Made by a program: the position numbers and the translations under genes. Under the pieces are notes generated by a model. The model had not been told where the DNA came from, did no database searches, and was given only the letters and a program-made list of their open reading frames with translations. This document shows, piece after piece, positions 20,934 to 31,850 of a DNA stretch of 64,000 nucleotides (positions within the stretch are counted from its first letter, which is position 1; each line of letters starts with the position of its first letter). Source of the stretch: Solenopsis invicta (taxonomy: Eukaryota > Arthropoda > Insecta > Hymenoptera > Formicidae); assembly GCF_016802725.1 (NCBI RefSeq), contig NW_024105257.1, positions 2,501-66,500 on the forward strand. Reading direction: 5' to 3'.

Positions 20934-21331
20934 TGTTTATGGTTAAAACAGGTGGCAACCTTTTATTTCATTTCCTCATTATCTCTGTGTAAGTACAAGG
21001 AATAAATTTACTATCGTCATCCTCTGTCCGGCTACAAGTGAAACTCTTATTTAAGCAAACGGTGAAATGGGAAGAAAAATACATATTTGTTTCTCTCATT
21101 CTACGCGCGCTGCATGATGGCGAGGTTACTCACGCGAGAAGCCGCTAATCCGGTGGTGGGTCTATGACCACCTTCCGCGGCTCCTCCCTATCTTCCATGT
21201 CGCTCGAGAGCAACAGCTTGCTTCGACTTCTCATCGAGTAAAAGCTTGTTCGGAGAAGCCAAAGCCGGTCTTTCACTCTGGTAAAAGAGATCAAATAAAT
21301 GTTATGGTTTGAGTGAGTCATCGGATTATCG
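20934..21331. other. no feature seen
   Basis: Spacer between the solo LTR and the exonuclease pseudogene. It may hold the latter's 5' end but nothing is recognisable. Confidence 0.4.
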
Positions 21332-22179
21332 ATGGGTAAGCACTGTATACTATACACAAAAAATGACGGGGAACAATATTTATCAGTTATTAAAGAAAAA
21401 CTTAATCTTTCTCCAGGTAAAAATACCCGATCGTATGCTCTTCATCAAGATCAACAGAGAAAACACCGAGAGACAGTTTCCAAAATGCACTCAGCAAAAT
21501 GTCGTCGGAATTTGTTAAAGCAGAATCGTGAAAAACTTCGTAAGAAAAAAGAAAACCCTGAAGGCATACAATATCTCTCTAACTGTGGCTTCGATATTGA
21601 TGTAAACAATAATGCAGATATTGAAAATGATAAAGGTATTGAAATTAATGGAAAATGTGTTGATTCATATAATATTGTATGCTTTATCATTGAGACCAAT
21701 GGTTTCGCAAATTCAGCTAATATATTACAACTAGCAGCAAAAACTGAAGAACGGACATTTTTGCAATATAGTATACTAACCAACCCAAACTATAGTCCCT
21801 GCTGCTTCTACTGTAACCGGTTTAAAAGTAATTGATAACAAGTTGTATTTACATGATGTTAAGGTAATAACCATTTCATTGAAAAAAGCATTAAGAAAGT
21901 TTAGAGAATTTCTTTCTGTTTCGTTAAAACCAGTAATTTTAGTAGCTCATAATGCAAAATTTGACACTAAGCATTTGGTTCAAGCAATCATACGAAGTAA
22001 CATGATAGATGACTTCAAGCCAATCAATAATAAAAGGGTTTTCAAATTCTTTAATATTATTTCAAAAACAACTACCTGATAGAAAAGGAAAGAGATTAGT
22101 TAAATTATCACAACTTGCCAAAAACTTATTGCCTCATAAAAAAAAATGATATTTTGCACGAAGCAATGTTCGATGTTTA

Positions 22180-23456
22180 GGAGTACAAATTGAAAACCGC
22201 CGTTTTTTGTCAAAATTTGAGGAATGATTGTTGAAAAATGGTTACATACTTATTCTTGAAACTATTGTCCATCGCTGGCCACTACTTTCTCCCACCTTTC
22301 GGGTAGCATACGAATCCCGCGTCGAAAAAACTGCTCGTCTTTTGCGGCGATCCACGAATCGACCCAGTTTTTGGCCTCTTCGTAATAATGGAAGTGCTGC
22401 TCAGCCAGGCCATGCGCCATTGATCGGAACAAGTGGTAATCTGAAGGGGCGATGTCAGGAGAATACGGCAGATGAGGTAAGACGTCCCATTTCAATGTTT
22501 CCAGATAGGTTTTAACGACCTGAGCAACATGTGGCCGAGCGTTGTCGTGCAGCAACATCACTTTTTCGTGTCTTTGCTCGTATTGTGGCCGTTTTTCCTG
22601 CAATGCTCGGCTCAAACGCATTAGTTGTGATCGGTAGCGAGCTCCTGTGATGGTTTCACCCGGTTGCAACAGCTCATAATAAATCACGCCGAGCTGGTCC
22701 CACCAAATACACAGCATGAGCTTCGAGCCATGGATGTTTGGCTTGGCCGTCGATGTTGATGCATGGCCGCGGTAGCCCCACGATTTTTTTCGCTTTGGAT
22801 TATCATAATGGATCCACTTTTCATCGCCGGTTACAATACGATGCAGAAAACCCTTCCGTTTTTACCGTTGGAGCAGCTGTTCGCACGCGAAAAAACGCCG
22901 TTCGACGTCTCTCGGCTTTAATTCGTATGGCACCCAGTGTCCATTTTGGATCATTCCCATGGTTTTCAAACGATGTGAAATAGCTTGTTGAGTCACGCCC
23001 AATGAATCTGCAAGCTCCTGTTGCGTTTGAGATGAATCTTCATTCAGTAATGTTTCCAATTGTGCGTCTTCAAACTTTTTCACCTGTCCGGGACGCTCCT
23101 TGTCTTCTACGCCGAAATCACCACTTTTGAAGCGTTGGAACCATTCTCGACACGTTCTTTCACTAATGGAAGCCTCACCATAAGTTTTTACAATCATTCG
23201 ACGCGCCTCAGCCGCAGATTTTTTCGAATTGAAGGCAAAAAGCAAAACTTCCCGCAAATGACGCTTATTGGGCACAAATTTCGACATTTTCGATCACAAA
23301 AAAATGTATAACGCCGATAAAAATTCACAACTGTAATGATAAGGAATTGTTGCCAGATGCTCAACCTTACATTTAAAATTTTTGATCTAACGTTTGGCGC
23401 CAGCATTTACCGCTGGCGCCATCTACTGGAAAACGGCGGTTTTCAATTTGTACTCC
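22180..23456 (-). mobile_element. mariner (DD34D) transposon copy A, 1277 bp
   Basis: 28-bp TIRs starting GGAGTACAAATTGAAAACCG, flanked by TA (22178-22179 and 23457-23458). Near-identical to the interrupted copy at 31475-38681. Inserted inside the exonuclease pseudogene, just after its motif III. Confidence 0.95.
22262..23287 (-). pseudogene. mariner transposase, single in-frame TAA
   Basis: One continuous minus-strand frame of 342 codons from MSKFVPNKRHLREVL, broken only by TAA at 22862-22864, where CAA (Gln) is expected between LLQR and KRKGFLHR. N-terminal helix-turn-helix half: SISERTCREWFQRFKSGDFG (first HTH), TQQELADSLGVTQQAISHRL (second HTH). Catalytic core: VTGDEKWIHYD (first Asp), LLHDNARPHVA (second Asp), SPDIAPSDYHLF (third Asp), 34 residues between the last two, hence DD34D. 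The same TAA is in the other copy, so the defect predates their spread. Mobilisation would have needed trans supply or read-through. Confidence 0.92.
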
Positions 23457-23540
23457 TAATAAAATATTAAAAGATTTGGTATCTTTTAATATTTCAGTTA
23501 AGGATTTATTAAACAATGCCAAAGGCTTCAAAGAAGTAAG

Positions 23541-23587
23541 TATAGTAAGGCGGATTCTAACTCCGGGATCTGAGGGTGGTGCGGGGG
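23541..23587. other. intron-like start after the exonuclease exon
   Basis: Begins GTAAGTATAG, a good donor continuing from the exonuclease pseudogene. No acceptor or next exon was recognised downstream. Confidence 0.4.
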
Positions 23588-23940
23588 CAGGGGGGAAATT
23601 TCACGACGCGTCTTTGCTGTACTGACCATGATGATGTCATGTGGGGGGAGCGAGAGGAACATTTCACGGCATGTATTTGTCGTGCTAACCACGTCTTGAA
23701 GGGAGGGGGTGATGCCACATGTCTACTCGCTCGCACGCCAATGTTCTTTTTGCCGTGCTAACCGCGTTTTGGAGGGGGTGATGTCACCTCGATTTGTGCG
23801 GGGCAGGGAGAATTTCACGACGCGTCTTTGCCGTACTGACCGAGATGATGTCACGTGGGGGGAGCGGGAGGAACATTTCACGGCATGTATTTTGTCATTC
23901 TTACCACGCTTTGAAGAGAGAGGATGATGCCACCTCGCGG
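23588..23940. repeat. ~219-bp tandem duplication, two diverged copies
   Basis: AATTTCACGACGCGTCTTTG starts copies at about 23595 and 23812. Each continues with GGGGGGAGCG, GAACATTTCACGGCATGTAT and a GATGATGCCACCTCG-like end. ORFs in it are composition artefacts. Confidence 0.8.
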
Positions 23941-24235
23941 CGTTAGCACAGATGACATTACGTAAGCACTGCGCTCTCACTCCTTCGTGTATACCTTCTT
24001 GCTCTCACGCCAACGCTCTCAATCGCCGTCTTGGAGAAGGGATGATCTCATCTCGCGATGCTAATCATAGCATAGGTGATGGAAGCGCACATGCGTTTTC
24101 TTTCTCATTCCCTCCCATATATTGCGCTCATCAGACGCTGCGATGCGGTGTGGCGATGCATCATCCTCCTTCCCCCCATACGCACGTTTTATCCTCGCTT
24201 GCTTGTTCATGCTCTCCCACGGCTTATCTTATACT

Positions 24236-24790
24236 TCGCACACCAATGTTCTCACGCGTTCTTATTTCTAAGGTGTTCTTAGGAATGGAAGAGAATAGGG
24301 AAAATAATAATAATTTGTTTGAATATATTTGTAATATATTTATTTTTTATTTTATTTATTTTAAAAGGAATATATAAAAATGGTTTTATTAAAATATTAT
24401 TTATTAAAATTATTTATCTATTTTTAACATACACAAATAATTTTATTTGTCTTTATTGGATAAATTTTGCTTCTTATTTATTTTTAATAAGTATACAAAT
24501 AATTTTTCTCTCCCCCTTATTTTATACTTCGCACGCGTTCTTATTTCTAAGATGTTCTCTGGAATGGAAGAGAATAGGGAAAATAATAATTTGCTTGAAT
24601 GTAATATACTTATTCTTTTTATTTTATTTATTTTATAAAAAATACATAAAAATGGTTTTAATAAAATGTTATTAAAAATTATTTATTTACTTATTTATTT
24701 ATTTTTAATGTACGCAAATAATTTTATTTGTCTTTATTGGATAAATTTTGCTTCTTATATATTTTTAATAAGTATACAAATAATTTTAGT
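24236..24790. repeat. ~290-bp tandem duplication
   Basis: Two copies (about 24236-24510 and 24527-24785) begin with TTCGCAC and GCGTTCTTATTTCTAAG. They share GGAATGGAAGAGAATAGGGA and end with GTCTTTATTGGATAAATTTT plus an AAGTATACAAATAATTTT stretch. Small indels distinguish them. Confidence 0.9.
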
Positions 24791-25034
24791 TATTTTCATT
24801 AAATAAATTATTTAAAATGAAAAATATCCGGTTCGCCATAATAGTAGTAAAACCACCATCCATGTAAAGTTGATTCGCACCATAAGAAGTCCAGTTCATC
24901 TCGTAGTTTTTTTCGTTCTTTTTCAATTTTTATTTTTTTTTTTTTTGTATATTTATGAAATCTACTACTTCGTGATCTTCGATTCGTAGTTTCTGTGGAT
25001 CCAAAATATATAAAGTAATTAATAATTTAAATAC

Positions 25035-25036
<2 letters not shown>

Positions 25037-25069
<33 letters not shown>
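25037..25069. repeat. (CA)n microsatellite at a splice donor
   Basis: About 16 CA units whose complement (GT)n starts exactly at the donor after the fourth exon of the minus-strand gene. Confidence 0.95.
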
Positions 25070-25071
<2 letters not shown>

Positions 25072-25200
25072 GCGGTTCATCAAACATTAATGATGTCTCC
25101 CGACGAACTCGAAGCTCTCGTGGTTCGATATATAACTCTTTACTATTTTGTGCCTCCGTCAGCGACCATTTAGGAGGGATTCGTCTCACAATGTATAATC

Positions 25201-25201
25201 C

Positions 25202-25240
<39 letters not shown>

Positions 25241-25260
25241 CGATGATGATGATGCTATTT
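25201..25260. repeat. (GAT)n microsatellite, coding on the minus strand
   Basis: About 19 GAT-type triplets; on the minus strand in frame they encode a serine run. Confidence 0.95.
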
Positions 25261-25718
25261 CATCTCCATTCTGTAAAAATAAGAAAATATATATTATTAT
25301 TAATCAAAATAACACATGTGTACTCACATGCACATAGTTATACACGGACATACCGTTCGTGAGGTCCCATCTATCACTCTTATTTTAACGTTTTTTTCTA
25401 TATCATTTACTTTTATTGTAAAATTCTGGAAAAATAAAAGAAGCATTATAATGTGTAATATAAACCCAATATATATATAAATATCATAAAACAATACCTG
25501 TGCTGGTGTATATTTTAGTAATATCTCTCTCTGAAGAGACACCTGGTTTACAATTTTTTCGGTTCCAACTCTAATGTGCTGAAAGGATAAAATTTTATTT
25601 AACAAAATATTAAAAAATACATGTATTCTACTAGTGACACAAAACAATATTCAGTATATTAGTATTCAGTCATTTAGTATATTCAAACAATATTAAGTAT
25701 ATTATAAATATACTTACT

Positions 25719-26183
25719 CCATTACATGGGTATTTTATTCGTAAGTATGCAATTTTTTGTTCGTGAGACAATTTTTTAATGCACACGAGATACAAGCGAC
25801 GACGACGACAGTCCAACCCTTATGACTGACGCTAAGGAGCGCAGCCCATTATTTTATAGTACAAAATGTACGTGATTTATCTACGAGATGTTAAATCCCA
25901 CAGTCAAAAAACCTTTGACAGTAGTAATTTAATACTCATCTTACAACTGAGTTCTTGGTAACAAAAGAAACTCAAGTCATTGTCACAGCTGTGACAACCA
26001 CGTTGTACCACACTGAATAGCTATCAGCCTCATTCGCTAAGGATAGGAAAAATAATCAAAAGTTCAATTTCAATTTACACATTTTTATTATTATTTCAAA
26101 TTTGCACATAACATGATTATAACATTTTATTTATCATTTAACACATCGTATGCAATATTCACATTTGTACATATTATAATATT
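25719..26183. other. no complete feature; possible first exon of the minus-strand gene
   Basis: 25719-25826 is open in phase with the donor at 25717 on the minus strand (RRRRLYLVCIKKLSHEQ) but has no ATG before a stop near 25835. The rest is AT-rich. Confidence 0.4.
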
Positions 26184-26801
26184 TTATTTGTCATTTAGCG
26201 AATCGTATGCAATATTATCTGAAGCATAAGCTATTAATTCACATTCAATATGTGAGCTTTTATCATAAATTTTTCGCAAAATATTTACTGCATCGTTTTT
26301 ATTAGTGATGCAATTCTGACGCAAGTAAGTTACAAAATGTTTATATTTGTCAGTAACATTATTCATATTCTGACACAGTGCGAAATATACATGTTCAATA
26401 CAATGCTCAAGTTCAAACATAAATGATACAGTTGCAGGCTTCATGCAAATATAAGTATTGTGTAATGTTAATTTTATAATATGTTCTTCACGCAGTTTAA
26501 TCTGCTGCACAATCAGTTCGTGAATCAATAATGGAGCCGTTTTTGACTGCATAAGTCTCTCGATGTCCATACGTTTCTCAATCAACGATCTCCACGTTTT
26601 ATAAGGCAGAGCAATTTGATTTCCGCGGTTGTCACCCAGCACCAATTCCACGTAGGATATAGATCCTGCGTTGATTCCGATATCCAACCATTTATAAGAT
26701 GTAGGAGTTAGTGCAAACCTTCCCCCCTAAAATGTGTGATGTGTATCGTGGTGGCGTTCTGTAAATAAGATTACAGATTAATGAGATAAAACAAAAAATA
26801 T

Positions 26802-26876
<75 letters not shown>

Positions 26877-27162
26877 CTATAAGTAATAAATAAAAAAAGA
26901 GATTTTATAAGAAACAATGAAATATGAAAATATGAAAAAATGTATATAAAATAATTATAGATACTTACGATTTCTCACATGCTTCGGTCTGGATCGGAAT
27001 GTAGTAGTTCATTGATGTGTGTGGCAATGTTCTGTAAATAAGAAATATGGATATGTAGAAGCAAAAATATGAAAAATATAATTTAAGGAATGTATAAAAA
27101 CGTATAGATACTTACGATTTCTCGCATGCTTCGGTTTGGATTGGAACGTAGTAGTTCGCCAT
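26184..27162 (-). pseudogene. spliced gene of unknown function beside the polymerase
   Basis: Main exon 26726-26184 starts after a TTTTAG acceptor with GGRFALTPTSYKWLDIG and runs uninterrupted to a stop (about 180 codons). It includes ISYVELVLGDNRGNQIALP, MQSKTAPLLIHELIVQQIKL and MFELEHCIEHVYFALCQNMN. Two candidate 5' exons encode nearly the same peptide: MANYYVPIQTEACEKS (27162-27116) and MNYYIPIQTEACEKS (27012-26969). Both are followed by GTAAGTAT. The join to the main exon is off by one base at a G-run, hence the pseudogene call; an assembly slip is possible. No known domain recognised. It diverges from the polymerase with a 620-bp gap between them. Likely part of the same virus-like element. 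Confidence 0.5.
26796..26872. repeat. (GAT)n microsatellite in an intron
   Basis: About 25 uninterrupted GAT triplets in the intron of the minus-strand gene. Confidence 0.95.
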
Positions 27163-27782
27163 TTCTCTCGTATTTTTCAAGAGTTGTCCGCTAACAATGA
27201 GCAACTGATGAGAGTAACGTTTTTAAAGTTCTTTTTATTTTATAATCCCCACCACCATATCGACATCAAATGTGGAAATTACATATTTTATGATGAGATC
27301 ATACACATATACAAACGTAAATCTTGCAAGCGTTGACAGATGTGATGAGATCGCAGGATAATAAAACTCAGTTTTAGACACGTTTGAATGTAATTTAATA
27401 TTACAATGAAATCATATAATATTGCAGATTTGCATTTTCAGCACAAAAGCATGCGTCAGAGTACAGCAGCTGTGATGATATCATAGGCACTGATATCACA
27501 GATCTATAAAATTAATTTAGACACACGTTTGAATATAATTTGACATTACGATGAAGTCATGGAGCAAATGTGACAGTTTTGTATTTTTAGCGAACGCCTG
27601 CTGTGACTCGTTTAAAAGCAATTTGATATCACGATGACATCATTTAATAATTTTACAAAGTCAGTGATATCAAATATACATGTGAATCTTACAAGCGCCG
27701 ATTTATGACAGCTAAGAAGACTTTAGACATGTATCAAATGATACACTGTGAATAACATTTAAAGTGATGGTGTCATTATAAA
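27163..27782. promoter_or_regulatory. divergent intergenic region, presumed bidirectional promoter
   Basis: Separates the minus-strand gene from the plus-strand polymerase. Contains several short recurrent stretches such as GATATCA and ATGAAGTCAT/ATGACATCAT (27380-27650). No clear TATA box. Promoter role is inference from layout only. Confidence 0.35.
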
Positions 27783-30700
27783 ATGACAAGATCGCGATGC
27801 ATCCCATCAGTCTATGCAGTCAAGCACATTGTAAAAATGGAGCAAACGGAGCGCGATTTGGTGGAGCAATCCACTCGATTGAATACGCATAAAGAGTATA
27901 TGGCGTGGGAGCAACGTTGTATCGAGTTCATCGAATCGCTAGATGGACGCAGCCGCAGTAAATATCCGCGATTGTCAATCGGCGGAAGACAATCTGTGAT
28001 CGCTTGTATCACGCGACTAGAAGGTTTGAAACAAATGATGCGTGGATGGTTTGTGCAAATGGGCGCTGGATATAGTGCAGGACTCCGATGGCGTGAGATA
28101 GATACAGTTTTTGAAAGTCGTATACTGACTGGTGCTGTGATTAATTTCGAACACATTGAACCGTATCAATTTCTAGAGGATGCGCGAGAAATTGTGCTTG
28201 AGCACGTGCAAAGTGTCATGCAGAGACATGGCAACGTAAAGATAAACGCTATTTTTAATGGTGAATTTGTCGCAGGTGACAAACGCGCTAATAAGTGTAT
28301 TACAACAAGAAATTATGAACTCTTTCAATGCTCCGATTTGCATGAGTGGTACCAGTTACATGTCATCGAGATAATCCTTAGCATCGTTGGAGGAATTCCA
28401 AGAATGTGATAGCGGATGGGCGTTGTCGCGTATATTAAATTTAACAATAAATATAAACAAATATAACCCTTTGCATGCAGGATGCAACATCCAGTTACCA
28501 AGTAAAATTATGATGAAGAAAGCAGTAGTTAATGTAAAATCAAATGACAATGCATGTTTTGCATGGTCAGTGGTGGCCAGTCTGCATCCTGCGAAAGGAA
28601 TACAGATCGAGAATCTTCATATCCACATTATTCTACGGTATTAAATCTGAAAGGCATTGAGTTTCCAATGACACTGCCACAAATTAAAAAGTTTGAAATT
28701 CTCAACAAAATCTCCATTAATCTATACTGCATCGAGGAGAAGAAATTATCTATTTTTCCTATACGACTCACCGAACGAAAAATGGACAAACATATAAATC
28801 TGCTATACGTGCAGGATGACAATGTGGGACATTTTGCGTTGATAAAGAATATGTCCCGTCTCATGAGTTCACAACTCAGTAAGAAAAAGAATAAGAAATT
28901 CTTTTGTGATCGGTATGTATATATTTCGGAAAATACAAAAATATGTATATATAAATATATTTTTTCTAATTTCTCAAAAATAAATTATATTTCAGATGTC
29001 TACATTATTTTAGTTCGAACGACAAGTTGGAAATTTACACTATGGACTGTGGAAAGATAAACGACTGCGCTATCATATTACCGAGCGAAGATGACAAATG
29101 GCTGAGCTTTAAAAATTACTGTCGAAAGGAACGAATGCCGTTTATCGTATACGCCAATTTGGAATGCATCCTGGAGAAGACTGAGGATGAGAAAAATTAT
29201 CAGCATCATCGAGTATTTAGCATAGCATATTATGTACACTGTGCGTATGACAATTCGCTATCAATGTATCGGTTTCATAGCGATAAGAATTGTATCGCGT
29301 GGTTCGTCGAGCAACTTAAAGATTTAGCACAAATTGTAAATAATATTCTGTCGGTTAATGTTTCCATGGATTTAACGCAAGACGATTGGAAAAAATTTAA
29401 CAACGCTACACACTGCCACATTTGTAAAAAATCATTTACAAATGAAATAGAACGGGTACGCGATCATTGTCATTTAACCGGTCGATTCAGAGGTGCAGCG
29501 CATTCAAATTGCAATTTAAATTACAAAGATTCGCATTATATTCCTATAGTTTTCCATAACTTATCTGGCTACGACGTGCATTTTATCATCAAGGAAATAG
29601 CTACAGCATATGAAGGACGAATAGATTTACTTCCGATAACAAAAGAAAAATATATTTCGTTTACAAAAAATGATCAGAAAAATTGCATAAAATTAAAATT
29701 TATCGATTCTTTCAATTTCTTGCATCTAGTCTCGATAAATTGGCATCTTTTCTTAGTAAAGATAAACTATGCATAATGCAACGGGAATATAGTAATTTAT
29801 CAATAGAAAATTTTGATCTGTTAACACGAAAAGGTGTCTTTCCATACGAGTATGTTGACTGTGTGAAAAAATTGGAAGAGTCATGTTTGCCACCGCGCGA
29901 ATTATTTTACAGTTCATTGACGGGTGACACAGTATCCGAGAGCGATTACGCGCATGCTGTCAACGTGTGGCAGCGGTTCTCCATTCGAACGCTCAGAGAT
30001 TATAGCGATTTATACTTGAAAACTGACGTACTGTTGTTGGCTGATATCTTTGAGAATTTTCGCGATAGTTGCATCGCGAGTTATGGACTCGATCCCGCAT
30101 ATTATTATACTTTACCCGGTTTTACGTGGGATGCAATGTTGAAATATACCCATGTAAATTTCGAACTGCTAACAGACATTGACATGATCATGTTCATCGA
30201 ACGTGGCACACGTGGTGGTCTGAGTCAATGTTCAAACAGGTACGCACAGGCCAACAACAAGTACATGAAATCATACGATCCATCGAAATCATCATCGTAC
30301 CTGATGTACTTTGATGTAAATAACTTGTATGGTTGGGCAATGTGTCAGCCATTACCATACAAAGATTTTCGATGGGTAGATGACGTAACAAATTTTAATT
30401 TTATGGACATCGCGCTAGATTCTCCAACAGGTTACATTCTTGAAATAGACTTAGAATATCCACAACATTTACATGATGCGCACATTGACCTACCGTTCTG
30501 TCCAGTGCGTGATAAACCGCCCGGCAAGCGGCAGGACAAGCTCCTCGCAACCTTATACGATAAGAAACGTTACGTCATACATTATCGTAACCTGCAGTAG
30601 TGTACTCGTCACGGCCTTCGAGTAACAAAAATACATCGCATATTACAGTTTGCACAATCACCATGGCTTCGCGATTATATTCAGTTAAATACAGATTTCA

Positions 30701-31474
30701 GAACATGCGCCAAAAACAATTTCGAAAAAAATTTATACAAATTAATGAACAACGCGGTATTTGGCAAAACCATGGAGAACGTGCGCAATCACGTCGATGT
30801 GCGACTTGTGACAAAATGGAAAGGCAGATACGGCGCGGAGGCAATGATCGCTATGCCAAATTTCCACAGTCGTAGTGTCTTTTCAGAGAATTTGGTTGCA
30901 ATCGAAATGCTTAAGCTTGAGGTGAAATTTGACAAACCAATCTATGTGGGTATGTTCATCCTTGACATATCTAAGACATGTTTTTATGAATTTCATCATG
31001 AATACATGGCGCCGATGTTTCGCGAGAAATGTAAAATTATGTATACTGATACGGATAGCTTAATATATAACATTGAATGTGATGACGTATACGAAATTAT
31101 AAAGCGCGATATTAATAAATTTGACACGAGTGATTACGCGGTTGATAATGCATACGGTATTCCGCTTGCTAATAAAAAAGTGCCAGGTTTAATGAAGGAT
31201 GAAAACAATGGTGCGATCATGACCGAATTCGTAGAGCTTAGAGCAAAGATGTATGCCTTGCGCGTTGTTGGTAAAAACGACACGAAGAAAGTCAAAGGAA
31301 TCAAGAGCAACGTTGTGACAAAATCGATAACTTTCGATGATTACACGCGATGTTTACATGATGAGATTGAAATGACACGACAGCAGTCAAGTATTAGATC
31401 GAAATTGCATGAGGTGTATACTATATCCGAAACAAAAATTGCTCTTAGTCCGTATGACGATAAGCGATATATTA
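27783..31474 (+). pseudogene. virus-like family-B DNA polymerase with embedded endonuclease-VII-like motif, decayed and truncated
   Basis: About 1,200 codons across one intron. An N-terminal unknown region precedes a C2HC finger-like FFCDR/CLHYFSSNDKLEIY split by an 83-bp intron (28913-28995). The endonuclease-VII-like part is CHICKKSF...VRDHCHLTGRFRGAAH, with four Cys/His ligands. Polymerase signatures: Exo I region VYANLECI (catalytic Asp replaced by Asn, 29156-29158), Exo II-like HNLSGYDVHF, motif A DVNNLYGWAM, motif B NAVFGKTMEN, motif C YTDTDS (about 31041-31058). Frameshifts near 28380, 28595 and 29716, and TAG at 30598-30600. The 3' end is cut by a mariner at 31475 and does not resume beyond it. 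This polymerase type occurs in Polinton-like and other insect virus-like elements. Replication of the parent element is its expected role; this copy is non-functional. Confidence 0.85.
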
Positions 31475-31530
31475 GGAGTACAAATTGAAAACCGCCGTTT
31501 TCCAGTAGATGGCGCCAGCGGTAAATGCTG

Positions 31531-31831
31531 TGTGGCGACCGGCGAGTTCCCTCTACGCTATTCGTAGTCTATGGTCGAAGCCGGGTTCTGCCGAGCAGCG
31601 CTGCGTGAGCATTCGAGCTCTGTACGTCGTCGAGTTACATGCATGTGCACACACACATGCCCGCGTGTCGGTATAATCGTGCGTCTTTAGTTATATTACA
31701 TCATCCTGTAATCCTCGCTGTATAACTACTTTATGTTGTTTAAAATATACCGTCAATCCGGTTAACAACACTGTCGCGTACCATATTAATTACGACCTGA
31801 TATATTTCCCGGGCTACTGCAATAGCCCACA
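31531..31831 (+). repeat. 5' LTR of the young gypsy element
   Basis: Starts TGTGGCGACCGGCGAG, ends GCAATAGCCCACA. Contains a short terminal palindrome GGGCTACTGCAATAGCCC. Confidence 0.96.
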
Positions 31832-31832
31832 T

Positions 31833-31850
31833 TGGTGACCCCGACGTGAT
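31833..31850 (+). other. primer binding site, tRNA-Trp type
   Basis: TGGTGACCCCGACGTGAT, one base after the 5' LTR, is complementary to the 3' end of animal tRNA-Trp (TCACGTCGGGGTCA plus CCA). Confidence 0.85.

Larger units (their letters stand above)
21332..23540 (+). pseudogene. DEDDh-type 3'-5' exonuclease-like gene, frameshifted and split by a mariner
   Basis: ORF from 21332 has a basic N-terminal part (RKKKENPEGIQYLSNCG) then an exonuclease fold. Motif I reads VCFIIETNGFANSANILQLA (canonical DxE replaced by IxE, so the first catalytic Asp is lost). Motif II is ILVAHNAKFDTKHL. Motif III HEAMFDV lies at about 22158-22176. Frames change near 21800, 22050 and 22140. A mariner occupies 22180-23456. 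The frame then resumes as LKDLVSFNISVKDLLNNAKG and reaches a GTAAGT donor near 23541. I recognise the DLETxGF...AHN...DxxxL pattern as a TREX/DnaQ-like family dispersed in invertebrate genomes. Host gene or TE gene is unclear. Lost catalytic residue and frameshifts argue it is dead. Confidence 0.7.
24808..25718 (-). pseudogene. spliced small gene of unknown function with poly-Ser tract (five exons)
   Basis: Exons inferred on the minus strand: end at 25718; 25578-25498 (81 nt); 25425-25354 (72 nt); 25270-25070 (201 nt); 24992-24808. All junctions show GT/AG and phase 0. Exon 2 begins HIRVGTEKIVNQVSLQREIL, exon 3 NFTIKVNDIEKNVKIRV, exon 4 NGDEIASS then a Ser run encoded by the (GAT)n-complement microsatellite, then GLYIVRRIPPKWSLTEAQ. 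The last exon ends LHGWWFYYYYGEPDIFHFK. A 14-A run in the last exon shifts the frame by one. No start codon found. The consistent phase across four introns argues for a real gene. Location beside the polymerase suggests it belongs to the same element. Confidence 0.55.
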
